Shown: in pieces, positions 45,173 through 53,310 of the stretch
Numbering within the stretch: the stretch's first letter is position 1
Layout: the number at the start of each line of letters is the position of its first letter
DNA from: Paracoccaceae bacterium
GTDB lineage: Bacteria > Pseudomonadota > Alphaproteobacteria > Rhodobacterales > Rhodobacteraceae
NCBI GenBank assembly: GCA_009773375.1
Contig: WRPH01000013.1
Location: 1 to 64,000 of the forward strand
DNA: 64,000 bases
Reading direction: 5' to 3'
Program-made: the position numbers and the translations under genes
Notes under the pieces: model-generated
What the model saw: the letters and a program-made list of their open reading frames with translations, nothing else
Told to the model about the DNA's origin: nothing
Databases searched by the model: none

Positions 45173-46188
45173 AAAAAGCCGTCCTGATCTGCCCTGGCCG
45201 TGGCACCTATACCAAGACCGAGCTTGGCAGCCTCGCCCGCTTTCCCGACCGCAGCCTTCTGGACAGCTTTGATGCCCGCCGCGCCGCTTTGGGGCAGGAA
45301 ACTCTGACTGCGCTGGACGCTGCCGCCAGCTATTCAGTGGCGAAACACACCCGCGGCGATAACGCCTCGGCGCTGATCTATGCCTGCACGCTGGGCGATG
45401 CGCTTTCGCTGCAAAGCGTTGAAATCGTGGCAGTTACCGGCAATTCGATGGGCTGGTATTCGGCGCTGGCCTGTGCCGGCGCGTTGACCGCGCAGAACGG
45501 CTTCGAGGTGGTCAACACCATGGGCACGCTGATGCAGGAACAGCTGATCGGCGGCCAGATCCTGCATCCGTTCATGGATGAAAACTGGCAACCCAACCCG
45601 GCGCGGCGGGCCGAACTGCTCGCACTTGCTGCGGAAATCAGCACAAAGCCAGGGCATGTGCTGGCGCTGTCGATTGATCTGGGCGGCATGCTGGTGCTGG
45701 CGGGCAACGAGGCTGGCCTCAAGGCATTTGAGGCCGCCGTCCCACCCGAGCAAGGCCGCTTCCCGATGCGGCTGGCAAACCACGCCGCCTTTCATACCGC
45801 GCTACAAGCGCCGGTGGCGGCGATGGGCCGGGCAAAACTGTCCGCCAGCCTGTTCCAGCAGCCGCAAAAACCGCTGATCGACGGGCGCGGCGCGATCTGG
45901 TGGCCGGGGGCGAGCGATACCGCCAACCTGTACGGCTATACCCTTGGCCATCAGGTGACCGAGGCTTACGATTTCACTGCCGCCATCCGCACCGCCGCGC
46001 GCGAATTCGCGCCCGACCTGTTCATCATTCCCGGCCCCGGCACCACGCTGGGCGGCGCGGTGGCGCAAAGCCTGATCCTGGCGCATTGGCAAGGGCTTGG
46101 CTCAAAACAGGATTTCCAGACCCGGCAGGCGGCCAACCCGCTGCTGATCTCGATGGGCCTGCCCGAACAGCGCGCGCAGGTGACCTGA
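45169..46188 (+). CDS. FabD-like acyltransferase (ACP S-malonyltransferase-type)
   Basis: 339 residues. The N-terminus VLICPGRGTYTKTELG resembles the FabD start, VTGNSMGWYSALACAGAL contains the GxSxG nucleophile, and ANHAAFHTALQAPV supplies the catalytic His region. No carrier protein or condensing enzyme is nearby, and the translation is coupled to E1. It may move the acyl group formed by E1 to an acceptor, an arrangement I do not recognise. Start at 45169 inside ATGA. Confidence 0.75.
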   Translation: MKKAVLICPGRGTYTKTELGSLARFPDRSLLDSFDARRAALGQETLTALDAAASYSVAKHTRGDNASALIYACTLGDALSLQSVEIVAVTGNSMGWYSALACAGALTAQNGFEVVNTMGTLMQEQLIGGQILHPFMDENWQPNPARRAELLALAAEISTKPGHVLALSIDLGGMLVLAGNEAGLKAFEAAVPPEQGRFPMRLANHAAFHTALQAPVAAMGRAKLSASLFQQPQKPLIDGRGAIWWPGASDTANLYGYTLGHQVTEAYDFTAAIRTAAREFAPDLFIIPGPGTTLGGAVAQSLILAHWQGLGSKQDFQTRQAANPLLISMGLPEQRAQVT

Positions 46189-46198
46189 AAGCCAGAGG

Positions 46199-46213
46199 TT
46201 AGCCCTACCCTAA
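46199..46213. promoter_or_regulatory. conserved box TTAG-N7-CTAA (copy 1), upstream of the Rieske unit
   Basis: TTAGCCCTACCCTAA, a LysR-type T-N11-A palindrome, about 210 bp before the Rieske start and just after the acyltransferase stop. It is extended here to GGTTAG-N7-CTAACC (46197-46215). The same 15-bp pattern occurs at 48781 and 49772. Confidence 0.65.
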
Positions 46214-46289
46214 CCAGACCTGCGGAACTGCTTACTTTCCCCCAAAGCCAAACCGGATATTCTGCGGCAAGTTCACCAAAGGAACCACG

Positions 46290-46421
46290 ATGATCCGCAC
46301 CGGCGCACATCACTGCTTGATCCGGGCCGGGCGCGGTGGCTCTGTAAGCGCGACCGCTTTTTGCGGCGGCTTGAAGCTTCCTTCCATGTATCGCGTCAAA
46401 GCTCCGACAGCAGCAGAGTAA
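46290..46421 (+). CDS. small open reading frame preceding the Rieske gene (possible leader peptide)
   Basis: 43 codons from ATG 46290, with AAAGGAACC as ribosome binding site, to TAA at 46419-46421, three bases before the Rieske ATG. The product begins MIRTGAHHCLIRAGRGGSVS and is basic, with no recognisable domain. The tight coupling to the next gene suggests a leader, but chance cannot be excluded. Confidence 0.3.
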   Translation: MIRTGAHHCLIRAGRGGSVSATAFCGGLKLPSMYRVKAPTAAE

Positions 46422-46424
46422 GCC

Positions 46425-47558
46425 ATGACAAAACACCAAGCCCTTTCGCCTGCGGCCGAATTGCACGCCAACGTCTCGGTTCCGTTCACTTCGGCCCGCG
46501 CCATGCCGAAATCGGTCTACACCAGCGCGGATTTTCTGGCACAGGAACAAAAGCACGTCTTCGCGCATGATTGGCTCTGCGCGGGTCGTGCCGAAACCCT
46601 GCCCAATCCCGGCGATTATCTGACGCTGCAAATCGCCGCCGAGCCGGTGCTGGTTCTGCGCGACCGCGATGGCGAAATCCGTGCGATGTCAAACGTTTGC
46701 CGTCACCGCATGTCAACCCTGCTGCACGGGCGCGGCAATGCCCGCAGCATCGTCTGCCCCTACCACGCCTGGACCTACAACCTCGACGGATCGCTGCGTG
46801 GTGCCCCGGCGATGACGCTGAACGACGGTTTTTGCAAGGATCAGCTGACGCTGCCGAAAATCCGCTGCAAGGTCTGGCAGGGCTGGATCATGGTCACGCT
46901 GAACCCCGACGCCCCGGAACCCGAGGTGGCACTCAAGGGCGTGCGCGATCTGATCCCCAATCTCGATATGTCCACCTATACCGAAACCTATCAGGAAAGC
47001 TTCAACTGGGCGACCAACTGGAAGGTTCTGGCCGAAAACTTCATGGAATCCTACCACCTGCCGATGTGCCATGCAGGCACCATAGGTGGCGCGTCGAAGC
47101 TGGAGGAAATGATCTGCCCCGAGGGCGACGCCGCCTTCAACTATCACTGGATTCTGAAGAACGACTCCGTGCCGCTGGCGCTTGCCCACCCGTCCAACAC
47201 CACGCTGCAGGGCGATGACCGCCGCAAGACCTGGCTTCTGGCGATTTACCCGTCGCTTCTGATCACGCTGACGCCGGGCTATTTCTGGTATCTGTCGCTG
47301 ACCCCCGACGGGCCGGGCCGCGTCAACGTCACCTTCGGCATGGGGATGAGCGCGGATTGGCTGGCCGACCCCGCCGCCCAGGACCATCTCGCCAGCGTCA
47401 AAGCCCTGCTGGATCACGTCAACGTCGAAGACAAGGGCTGCACCGAAAAGGTCTATCGCGGCCTGCTGTCTGGCATGGCGGAGCCCGGCCCGCTCAGCCA
47501 TCTGGAACGCCCGAACTTCGAATTCGCGCAATACCTCGCCCGTCGCATCCCGGCATAA
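46425..47558 (+). CDS. Rieske non-heme iron oxygenase, alpha subunit
   Basis: 377 residues. [2Fe-2S] ligands are C92/H94 (CRH) and C111/H114 (CPYH). The mononuclear iron site is NWKVLAENFMESYHLPMCH with H211 and H216. The residue before the first His, which bridges the two metal sites, is Glu208 rather than the usual Asp, as in carnitine, choline and betaine monooxygenases. N-dealkylation or hydroxylation of a quaternary or tertiary amine is therefore a reasonable inference. A reductase gene is not adjacent. Confidence 0.85.
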   Translation: MTKHQALSPAAELHANVSVPFTSARAMPKSVYTSADFLAQEQKHVFAHDWLCAGRAETLPNPGDYLTLQIAAEPVLVLRDRDGEIRAMSNVCRHRMSTLLHGRGNARSIVCPYHAWTYNLDGSLRGAPAMTLNDGFCKDQLTLPKIRCKVWQGWIMVTLNPDAPEPEVALKGVRDLIPNLDMSTYTETYQESFNWATNWKVLAENFMESYHLPMCHAGTIGGASKLEEMICPEGDAAFNYHWILKNDSVPLALAHPSNTTLQGDDRRKTWLLAIYPSLLITLTPGYFWYLSLTPDGPGRVNVTFGMGMSADWLADPAAQDHLASVKALLDHVNVEDKGCTEKVYRGLLSGMAEPGPLSHLERPNFEFAQYLARRIPA

Positions 47559-47593
47559 CCGCGCCAGCCCATCTTCACCGATCAGGAACCGCA

Positions 47594-48010
47594 ATGACCA
47601 TCACCCGCTACCGCAAATTCAACACCAAAGTCACCTACCCCGAGCAGAACCTCGACAATGATCTGTGCCATCTGGTCGCCACCCGCGGCGGTACCACGCT
47701 GTATTTCCGCGGCGCTTGCCCGCAGGATCTGGATACCGCCGAGAACCTCGGCAGCCACGACCCGGTGGAACAAACTCACAAGGTCATGAGCAATATCAAA
47801 CAGTTGATCGAAGAAGCCGGCGGGCGGATGGAACATCTGGTCAAGCTGGTGGTCTACCTGACCGACGTGCGCCACCGCGAGCCGGTGTATCGGACGATGG
47901 GCGAATACATCAAAGGCGTGCATCCGGTCTGCACCGGGCTGACCGTCGTTGCGCTTGCCCGCCCCGATTGGCTGGTTGAAATCGACGCGACTGCCGTGAT
48001 CCCGGACTAA
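47594..48010 (+). CDS. RidA-family protein (enamine/imine deaminase)
   Basis: 138 residues of the YjgF/YER057c/UK114 family. GRMEHLVKLVVYLTDVRHREP and the conserved Arg of ALARPDWLVEIDATAV (the Arg that binds the substrate carboxylate in RidA) are visible. It hydrolyses reactive enamines or imines, products expected from amine oxidation. The ATG at 47594 has AGGAACC upstream; gap from the Rieske gene 35 bp. Confidence 0.85.
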   Translation: MTITRYRKFNTKVTYPEQNLDNDLCHLVATRGGTTLYFRGACPQDLDTAENLGSHDPVEQTHKVMSNIKQLIEEAGGRMEHLVKLVVYLTDVRHREPVYRTMGEYIKGVHPVCTGLTVVALARPDWLVEIDATAVIPD

Positions 48011-48085
48011 GCATATGACAAGGCTTCGCTTCTTTGCCCTTTTCCGGAGGCGTATAGCCCTCGGACCTTGCCAACAAGGCCCACT

Positions 48086-48757
48086 ATGACCTTCTCGCTG
48101 ATCGCCCGCTGCGCAAAAACCGGCCAATTCGGCATGGTGATTTCGTCGTCCTCGCCGGCCGTTGCCGCACGCTGCGCCCATGTCCGCGCGAGTGTCGGTG
48201 CCGTGGCGAGCCAGAACATCACAGACCCTGCTTTGGGTCCGCTGCTGCTGGATGAATTGGCAAAGGGGATGCCCGCCGATCGGGCGTTGCTAGCCGTCAC
48301 TGATGGCAGGCAACATATTGATTACAGGCAACTTCTTGTCATAGATGCCTTGGGGCGCACCGCCATCCATTCGGGTCGGCAAGTGCTTGGCATCTGGGCC
48401 GAGGCGCAGGGGAAAGACTGTGCTTCCGGCGGCAATCTGCTGGCCAATCCCGGCATCCCCGCCGCGATGATCGCCGGGTTTGAAACCGCGAAAGGCCATC
48501 TGGGTGACAGGCTGATAGCCGCGCTGAAGGCCGGTCTCGCCGCCGGGGGCGAGGCAGGGCCGGTGCATTCCGCAGGCCTGAAGATCGCTGACAAACTGGA
48601 TTGGCCGCTGGTCGATCTGCGCATCGACTGGTCGGATAGCCCCATCGAAGCGCTTGAAACCGCTTGGAAAATCTACCGCCCGCAAATGTCCGCCTACGTT
48701 CAGCGCGCGCAAGACCCAACCGAGGCACCGTCTTACGGCGTGCCGGGCGACGAATAG
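48086..48757 (+). CDS. DUF1028 (Ntn-hydrolase-like) protein
   Basis: 223 residues beginning MTFSLIARCAKTGQFGMVIS, the DUF1028 pattern, then ARCAHVRASVGAVASQN and GKDCASGGNLLANPGIPAAM. The fold is related to N-terminal nucleophile hydrolases, with no established reaction. The start at 48086 is chosen because family members begin with MTFSL. Frequently found near RidA and amine-degradation genes, as here. Confidence 0.78.
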   Translation: MTFSLIARCAKTGQFGMVISSSSPAVAARCAHVRASVGAVASQNITDPALGPLLLDELAKGMPADRALLAVTDGRQHIDYRQLLVIDALGRTAIHSGRQVLGIWAEAQGKDCASGGNLLANPGIPAAMIAGFETAKGHLGDRLIAALKAGLAAGGEAGPVHSAGLKIADKLDWPLVDLRIDWSDSPIEALETAWKIYRPQMSAYVQRAQDPTEAPSYGVPGDE

Positions 48758-48780
48758 CTTGGCGCGACCGGGCCTTTCAG

Positions 48781-48795
48781 TTAGGATCACCCTAA
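48781..48795. promoter_or_regulatory. conserved box TTAG-N7-CTAA (copy 2), upstream of lysR
   Basis: TTAGGATCACCCTAA, 23 bases before the lysR start, extended to GTTAGG-N5-CCTAAC (48780-48796). The position over the lysR leader fits autoregulation by the gene product. Confidence 0.65.
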
Positions 48796-48818
48796 CCCAA
48801 AGCCCGGAGCCACGCCCG

Positions 48819-49763
48819 ATGCCCCTGCGCTATACCCTGCGCCAGCTGGAATATCTTGTCGCGGTCGGCGAATGCGGCTCGATCGTGCTTGCGGCTGAAA
48901 AGGTTAACGTTTCCAGCCCGTCGATTTCGGCCGCAATCTCGCAGTTGGAGGCTGAATTTGGTCTGGCGCTGTTCGTGCGCAAACACGCGCATGGCCTGTC
49001 GCTGACCCAAGGCGGCAAGCAGTTTGTGGCGCAGGCAAAGCGGGTGCTGGCCGAGGCGGGCAAGTTGAGCGAACTCGCCAATCAGATCACCGGCAAGGTG
49101 CGCGGCCCGCTGTCGGTCGGCTGCCTCGTCACCTTTGCGCAAATGGTGCTGCCACAACTGCGCCGCAGCTTTGCCGACCAGTTTCCCGAGGTCAGCTTCA
49201 ACCAGATCGAGTTGAATCAGGTCGAGATTTTCGCCGGACTGCGCAACGCCAATCTGGATATTGCGCTGACCTATGATCTTGATATTCCATCAGATCTGGC
49301 TTTCGTTCCGCTCGTGACCCTGCCACCCTACGCGGTGATGGAGCCATCGCATCCGCTGGCGGACAGAGAAAGCGTCAGCCCGCGGGAATTGGCGCAGTAT
49401 CCGATGATCCTGCTGGATCTTCCGTTGTCGGCAGACTATTTCCTGTCGCATTTCACCTCGATCGGGCTGCGGCCGAATATCGCCGAACGCACCCGCGATA
49501 TGGGGGTGATGCGGTCGATGGTGGCGAATGGGTTTGGCTATTCCATCGCCAATATCCGCCCGCTGACCGATGCCGCCCCCGATGGCGGTCGTCTGCGCTA
49601 TATCCCGCTGAACGGCCCGGTGCGGCCGATGAAACTGGGGTTGGTGCTTGCCGATGGCGCCGGGGTTTCATTAACGGTTCAGGCCTTCATCGACCATTGC
49701 CGCACCCAGATCACCCTCGATTCCACTCCCGGCCTGCACCTGAAAGTGCCCGGCCCAGCGTGA
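48819..49763 (+). CDS. LysR-family regulator
   Basis: 314 residues: helix-turn-helix (LRQLEYLVAVGECGSIVLAAEKVNVSSPSISAAISQLE) and an effector domain of the OxyR/CysB-like fold (GPLSVGCLVTFAQMVLPQLR). The ATG at 48819 is taken because the reading frame upstream of it lies inside the DUF1028 gene. It is the best candidate to bind the three TTAG-N7-CTAA boxes around it. Confidence 0.88.
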   Translation: MPLRYTLRQLEYLVAVGECGSIVLAAEKVNVSSPSISAAISQLEAEFGLALFVRKHAHGLSLTQGGKQFVAQAKRVLAEAGKLSELANQITGKVRGPLSVGCLVTFAQMVLPQLRRSFADQFPEVSFNQIELNQVEIFAGLRNANLDIALTYDLDIPSDLAFVPLVTLPPYAVMEPSHPLADRESVSPRELAQYPMILLDLPLSADYFLSHFTSIGLRPNIAERTRDMGVMRSMVANGFGYSIANIRPLTDAAPDGGRLRYIPLNGPVRPMKLGLVLADGAGVSLTVQAFIDHCRTQITLDSTPGLHLKVPGPA

Positions 49764-49771
49764 AGTTTTGA

Positions 49772-49786
49772 TTAGGCCACCCCTAA
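49772..49786. promoter_or_regulatory. conserved box TTAG-N7-CTAA (copy 3), upstream of the flavoprotein gene
   Basis: TTAGGCCACCCCTAA, 77 bases before the GTG start of the trimethylamine-dehydrogenase-type gene and 8 bases after the lysR stop. This spacing fits an activator site in front of a separate promoter. Confidence 0.65.
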
Positions 49787-49863
49787 GCCACGCTTTACCT
49801 TTGCTTCATTTACGCCAAGGACCAGCCCGCCAAACGGCGGCAAATTCTCGAAAGGCCTAGCCC

Positions 49864-51927
49864 GTGCGCGATCCCCGTTATGACATCCTGTTTCAACCGC
49901 AGAAAATCGGCCCGCTGACCGCCAAGAACCGGTTTTATCAGGTGCCACACTGCAACGGTGCGGGCTATCGCGATCCGTCCGCCGCCGCGGCGATGCGCGG
50001 TATCAAGGCCGAAGGTGGATGGGGCGTGATCTTCACCGAACAGACCGAAATGCATCACAGCTCGGAAATCACCCCGTTTATCGAGCTTCGACTGTGGGAA
50101 GATCAGGACATTCCGGCGATTGCCAAGACGGCGCAGGCGATGAAAACCCATGGCGGGCTGGCAGGGATTCAGCTGGCCTATTCCGGTATCAACGGGCCGA
50201 ATTTCTACACCAAAGAAGTGCCAATGGCGGTCTCGCCGGGGCCGATCCGCACCTTTACCAACGATCCGGTGCAGGCGCGCGGCTTGGATAAAACCGATAT
50301 TCGTAACTTACGGCGCTGGTTTGTGAATGCCGCAAAACGTTCGAAAACAGCAGGTTTTGATCTGATCTGTCTTTACGGCGCACATGGATTTGGCATTTTT
50401 CAACATTTCCTGTCGCGCGCCACCAATCAGCGCAGCGATGAATATGGCGGCAGCCTGGAAAACCGCTCACGCTTTGCCCGCGAGGTTCTGGCCGACATGC
50501 GCGACGCGGTGGGCGATACGATGGCGCTGACGCTGCGGGTCAGTCTGGATGAACAGATCGGGCGGCTTGGCTTTTCCAACGCCGAATTGCGCGAGTTCAT
50601 CGAGATGAACGGCGATCTGCCTGACCTGTGGGATCTGGCGCAGGGGACGTGGGAGGATTGCTCGGGGCCAAGCCGGTTCAAGGACGAGGCGGCGCAGGAA
50701 ACCCTGGTGAAGGGCATCCGCGAACTGACCAGCCGGCCTGTGGTGGGCGTTGGTCGATTTACCAGCCCGGACGTGATGGCGCGGATGGTGCGGCAAGGCA
50801 CGCTGGATTTCATCGGCTGCGCCCGCCCGTCAATTGCCGATCCGTTTCTGCCGCAGAAGATTGAACAGGGCCGGATCGATGACATCCGCGAATGTATCGG
50901 CTGCAATATCTGCATCACCGGCGACATGACGCAAAGCATCAGCCGCTGCACGCAGAACCCGACCTTCATGGAGGAATGGCGCAAGGGCTGGCATCCGGAA
51001 AAGATGAATCCGCAGGGCGCGAGCCAGTCGGTGCTGATCGTTGGCAGCGGTCCGGCAGGGCTGGAGGCGGCGCGGGCGCTGGCGGTGCGCGGATATGATG
51101 TGGCGCTGGCCGAGGCGGAGAAGGTGCTGGGCGGGCGGGTGGCGAAGGAGCGGCTGTTGCCGGGGCTGTCGGCATGGGGGCGGGTGGCGGATTACCGCGC
51201 CTATCAGATCGGCAAGCGGGCGAATGTGCAGACCTATTTCGACAGCCACCTGACGGTTGATGATATCCTTGGCTTTGGCTTTCAGAATATCTGCATCGCC
51301 ACCGGGGCGCGGTGGCGGGCGGATGGTGTGGCGCGGCTGCATGTGGAGCCGATCCAGAATGCGGGGCTGCCGGTGTTCACCCCGGATGATCTGATGACGG
51401 GGCGGTTGCCGGCTGGCCGGGTCGTCGTGTTTGATGACGACCACTATTATATGGGCGGCGTGCTGGCGGAACTTCTGGCGCAGCGGGGGGCGGAAGTGGT
51501 GCTGGTGACACCCTCGGCGTACGTTTCGGACTGGACGCTGAACACGTTGGAGCAGGCGGCGATCCATCGGCGGCTGGCGGCGGCGGGGGTGAAGATCGTG
51601 CTGAATACGGGGGTGACGGCGCTGACCGCCGCCGGGGTGGAGACGGCTTGCATCTATACCGGGGCTGCGGGCGAGATTGGCTGCGATGCGGTGGTGATGG
51701 TGGCCAGCCGGGTTTCGGATGATCAGCTTTACCGCGATTTGCTGGCGCGGCAGCAGGAATGGGCGGATGCGGGGATCTTGTCGGTCAAGGTGATCGGCGA
51801 TGCCTGCGCGCCGGGGCCGATTGCCTGGGCCACCTATGCAGGGCACCGCTATGCCCGCGAGCTGGACATGCCCGATCTGGGCGATGCCCTGCCGTTCCGG
51901 CGCGAGGTGACGGGGCTGCAAGATTGA
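49864..51927 (+). CDS. trimethylamine/dimethylamine dehydrogenase-type flavoprotein (FMN, [4Fe-4S])
   Basis: 687 residues, colinear with trimethylamine dehydrogenase: Old-Yellow-Enzyme barrel, four cysteines for [4Fe-4S] (C344, C347, C350, C362), then an FAD/NAD-type domain (VLIVGSGPAGLEAARAL). Cys30 in NRFYQVPHC matches the residue that binds FMN covalently. Y171/H174/D265 correspond to the catalytic triad, and W263 is kept. Position 60 is Gln (Tyr in trimethylamine dehydrogenase, Gln in dimethylamine dehydrogenase), and the Trp355 equivalent is missing, so the substrate differs from trimethylamine. GTG start at 49864 after GAAAGG. Confidence 0.85.
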   Translation: MRDPRYDILFQPQKIGPLTAKNRFYQVPHCNGAGYRDPSAAAAMRGIKAEGGWGVIFTEQTEMHHSSEITPFIELRLWEDQDIPAIAKTAQAMKTHGGLAGIQLAYSGINGPNFYTKEVPMAVSPGPIRTFTNDPVQARGLDKTDIRNLRRWFVNAAKRSKTAGFDLICLYGAHGFGIFQHFLSRATNQRSDEYGGSLENRSRFAREVLADMRDAVGDTMALTLRVSLDEQIGRLGFSNAELREFIEMNGDLPDLWDLAQGTWEDCSGPSRFKDEAAQETLVKGIRELTSRPVVGVGRFTSPDVMARMVRQGTLDFIGCARPSIADPFLPQKIEQGRIDDIRECIGCNICITGDMTQSISRCTQNPTFMEEWRKGWHPEKMNPQGASQSVLIVGSGPAGLEAARALAVRGYDVALAEAEKVLGGRVAKERLLPGLSAWGRVADYRAYQIGKRANVQTYFDSHLTVDDILGFGFQNICIATGARWRADGVARLHVEPIQNAGLPVFTPDDLMTGRLPAGRVVVFDDDHYYMGGVLAELLAQRGAEVVLVTPSAYVSDWTLNTLEQAAIHRRLAAAGVKIVLNTGVTALTAAGVETACIYTGAAGEIGCDAVVMVASRVSDDQLYRDLLARQQEWADAGILSVKVIGDACAPGPIAWATYAGHRYARELDMPDLGDALPFRREVTGLQD

Positions 51928-51928
51928 C

Positions 51929-51951
51929 GGTCCCGGCTCGGGACCTTTTTT
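51929..51951 (+). terminator. rho-independent terminator of the flavoprotein gene
   Basis: GGTCCCG (51929-51935) / CGGGACC (51939-51945), 3-base loop, followed by six T. It begins immediately after the stop codon. Textbook terminator. Confidence 0.9.
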
Positions 51952-52014
51952 AAGCTACATGAAATCAGATAGATAGCGTTGCGTCTTCAGGAAATCTTAA
52001 CGATTGCGCCCGCT

Positions 52015-52479
52015 TCAGGGCGCAGTCGGGGACGACAGCACCTGATCGGCAACGGCGGTGGATCGCAGCATATCGGCCAAGGTCAGCGAGTCGATGATCA
52101 CCAGATACGACCAGAAAATATCGGCAAACACCTTGCGGATGCGGCAGGTTTCTTCATCGGCGCAATCTTCGCAGCGCTGATAGGCGCGGCGCGACAGGCA
52201 GGGCAGCGGCGCAATCGGGCCATCAATCAGCCGCAGCAGTTCGGAAATCGACACCTCTGCCGGGGGTTTGATCAGCTGATAACCGCCCGAGCGGCCACGG
52301 GTGGAGGCGATGATGCCGGCATTGCGGACCTCCAGCAGGATATGTTCCAAAAACCGCTTCGGCGTTCCCGAACGTTTGGCAATAACCTCGATCGTCAGCG
52401 CCTCGGGCACCGGCTTGGCGGCCTCGTCTGCCAAGGCCAGCAGCGCCTTCAGGGCGTATTTCATCTTCTGCGTAATCAT
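52015..52479 (-). CDS. Rrf2-family transcriptional regulator
   Basis: 154 residues. The winged helix contains ALTIEVIAKRSGTPKRFLEHILLEVRNAG, and the GRSGGYQL wing is characteristic. A cysteine cluster CLSRRAYQRCEDCADEETC (residues about 93-111) could hold an iron-sulfur cluster or sense thiols. It is convergent with the flavoprotein gene, and its target is not evident. Bases 52480-52700 upstream contain no other gene. Confidence 0.88.
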   Translation of the reverse strand: MITQKMKYALKALLALADEAAKPVPEALTIEVIAKRSGTPKRFLEHILLEVRNAGIIASTRGRSGGYQLIKPPAEVSISELLRLIDGPIAPLPCLSRRAYQRCEDCADEETCRIRKVFADIFWSYLVIIDSLTLADMLRSTAVADQVLSSPTAP

Positions 52480-52773
52480 GGACCAGACCTAGCCGCGACG
52501 GAAAAAGGAATCAATCAGCCCAGTGACCAATTGGGGGCCAATCGGGAAAAAACATCGGCAGGTCACGGCCCGCCAGCCGACGTGGCAAACAACCGCCGAG
52601 CGAAAAGTGACGCCGAAAGCGGCGAAAACCAAGGGGAATTTGCGATGCGGCGCTGCAGAAACACCTGATTCTTGCAATCACGATATATTTGATAGATTAA
52701 AGGGGCTATGCCGATTCACCAAAGTTTGTTATCAATGCAACACGACCCATCCGAAGCTGCACAGGATGCTGAC

Positions 52774-52932
52774 ATGACACGAAGCCTGACAGAGCGCGCG
52801 CCACGGCGCACAGCCTACGGCGCATTGGTTCTTTTCGGTCTGGCCTATCTGGGCGTGCTCGCCATCATCTTCGCCCCCGAGGGCAGCCTTTCCAGCCGAT
52901 CCTCGCTGACGGCGATGGAACAGGGCGAGTAG
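52774..52932 (+). CDS. small single-span membrane protein, unknown function
   Basis: 52 residues from ATG 52774 (GGA in AGGATGCTGAC upstream). The N-terminus is charged (TRSLTERAPRRTA), one hydrophobic helix spans about residues 14-34 (YGALVLFGLAYLGVLAIIFAP), and the tail is short and polar. An earlier start at 52708 or 52735 is possible. No family recognised. Alone between the Rrf2 gene and the repeat region. Confidence 0.5.
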   Translation: MTRSLTERAPRRTAYGALVLFGLAYLGVLAIIFAPEGSLSSRSSLTAMEQGE

Positions 52933-53030
52933 GACTTTAGGCCAGATCATTGCGATTTTATGGGAGCGGGCGGGTTGCAAGACCTGCCCGCTTTTGTGTG
53001 CAATTGTGAGGTGTCGTTGGAAGATGGGAC

Positions 53031-53292
53031 CCGAACCGAAAGAAAACGCTCCGGGGGAGCGGTTTCCGGTTCGTTGCTCAATAGGCCGGAGGCCGGTTGA
53101 GCAAGGGGGTTTGTTCCGCAAACTTGCGTTTGACAATCGGGGCGCGGCTGCCTGGGCGGGCGCGGCTTCGCGCCTGCCGTGGGGTGATGAGGGATAAGAA
53201 AAGGTCCAGTGGACCTTTTCCCCGAAGAACGCCCGCCCCGTGGGCGGGCCGGGTGGCAGGCGCGACCCGATTTGTTTGAAAACAAATCGGGT
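53031..53292 (-). repeat. composite palindromic repeat, copy A
   Basis: This accounts for most of the 378-bp gene-free stretch 52933-53310; the remainder shows nothing I can name. Read on the minus strand it has hairpin 1 ACCCGATTTGTTT/AAACAAATCGGGT (53265-53292), a GC-rich middle part, hairpin 2 TTGCTCAA...TTGAGCAA (53074-53104) enclosing GGCC/GGCC, and hairpin 3 CGCTCC/GGAGCG (53047-53061) flanked by TTTCGGTTCGG. The same modules in the same order recur at 61005-61170. Copy A has about 95 extra bases, including AAAAGGTCC/GGACCTTTT. It also ends the ROK gene transcript. Confidence 0.75.
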
Positions 53293-53310
53293 AAAGAAGC
53301 AGCTCTGCTC

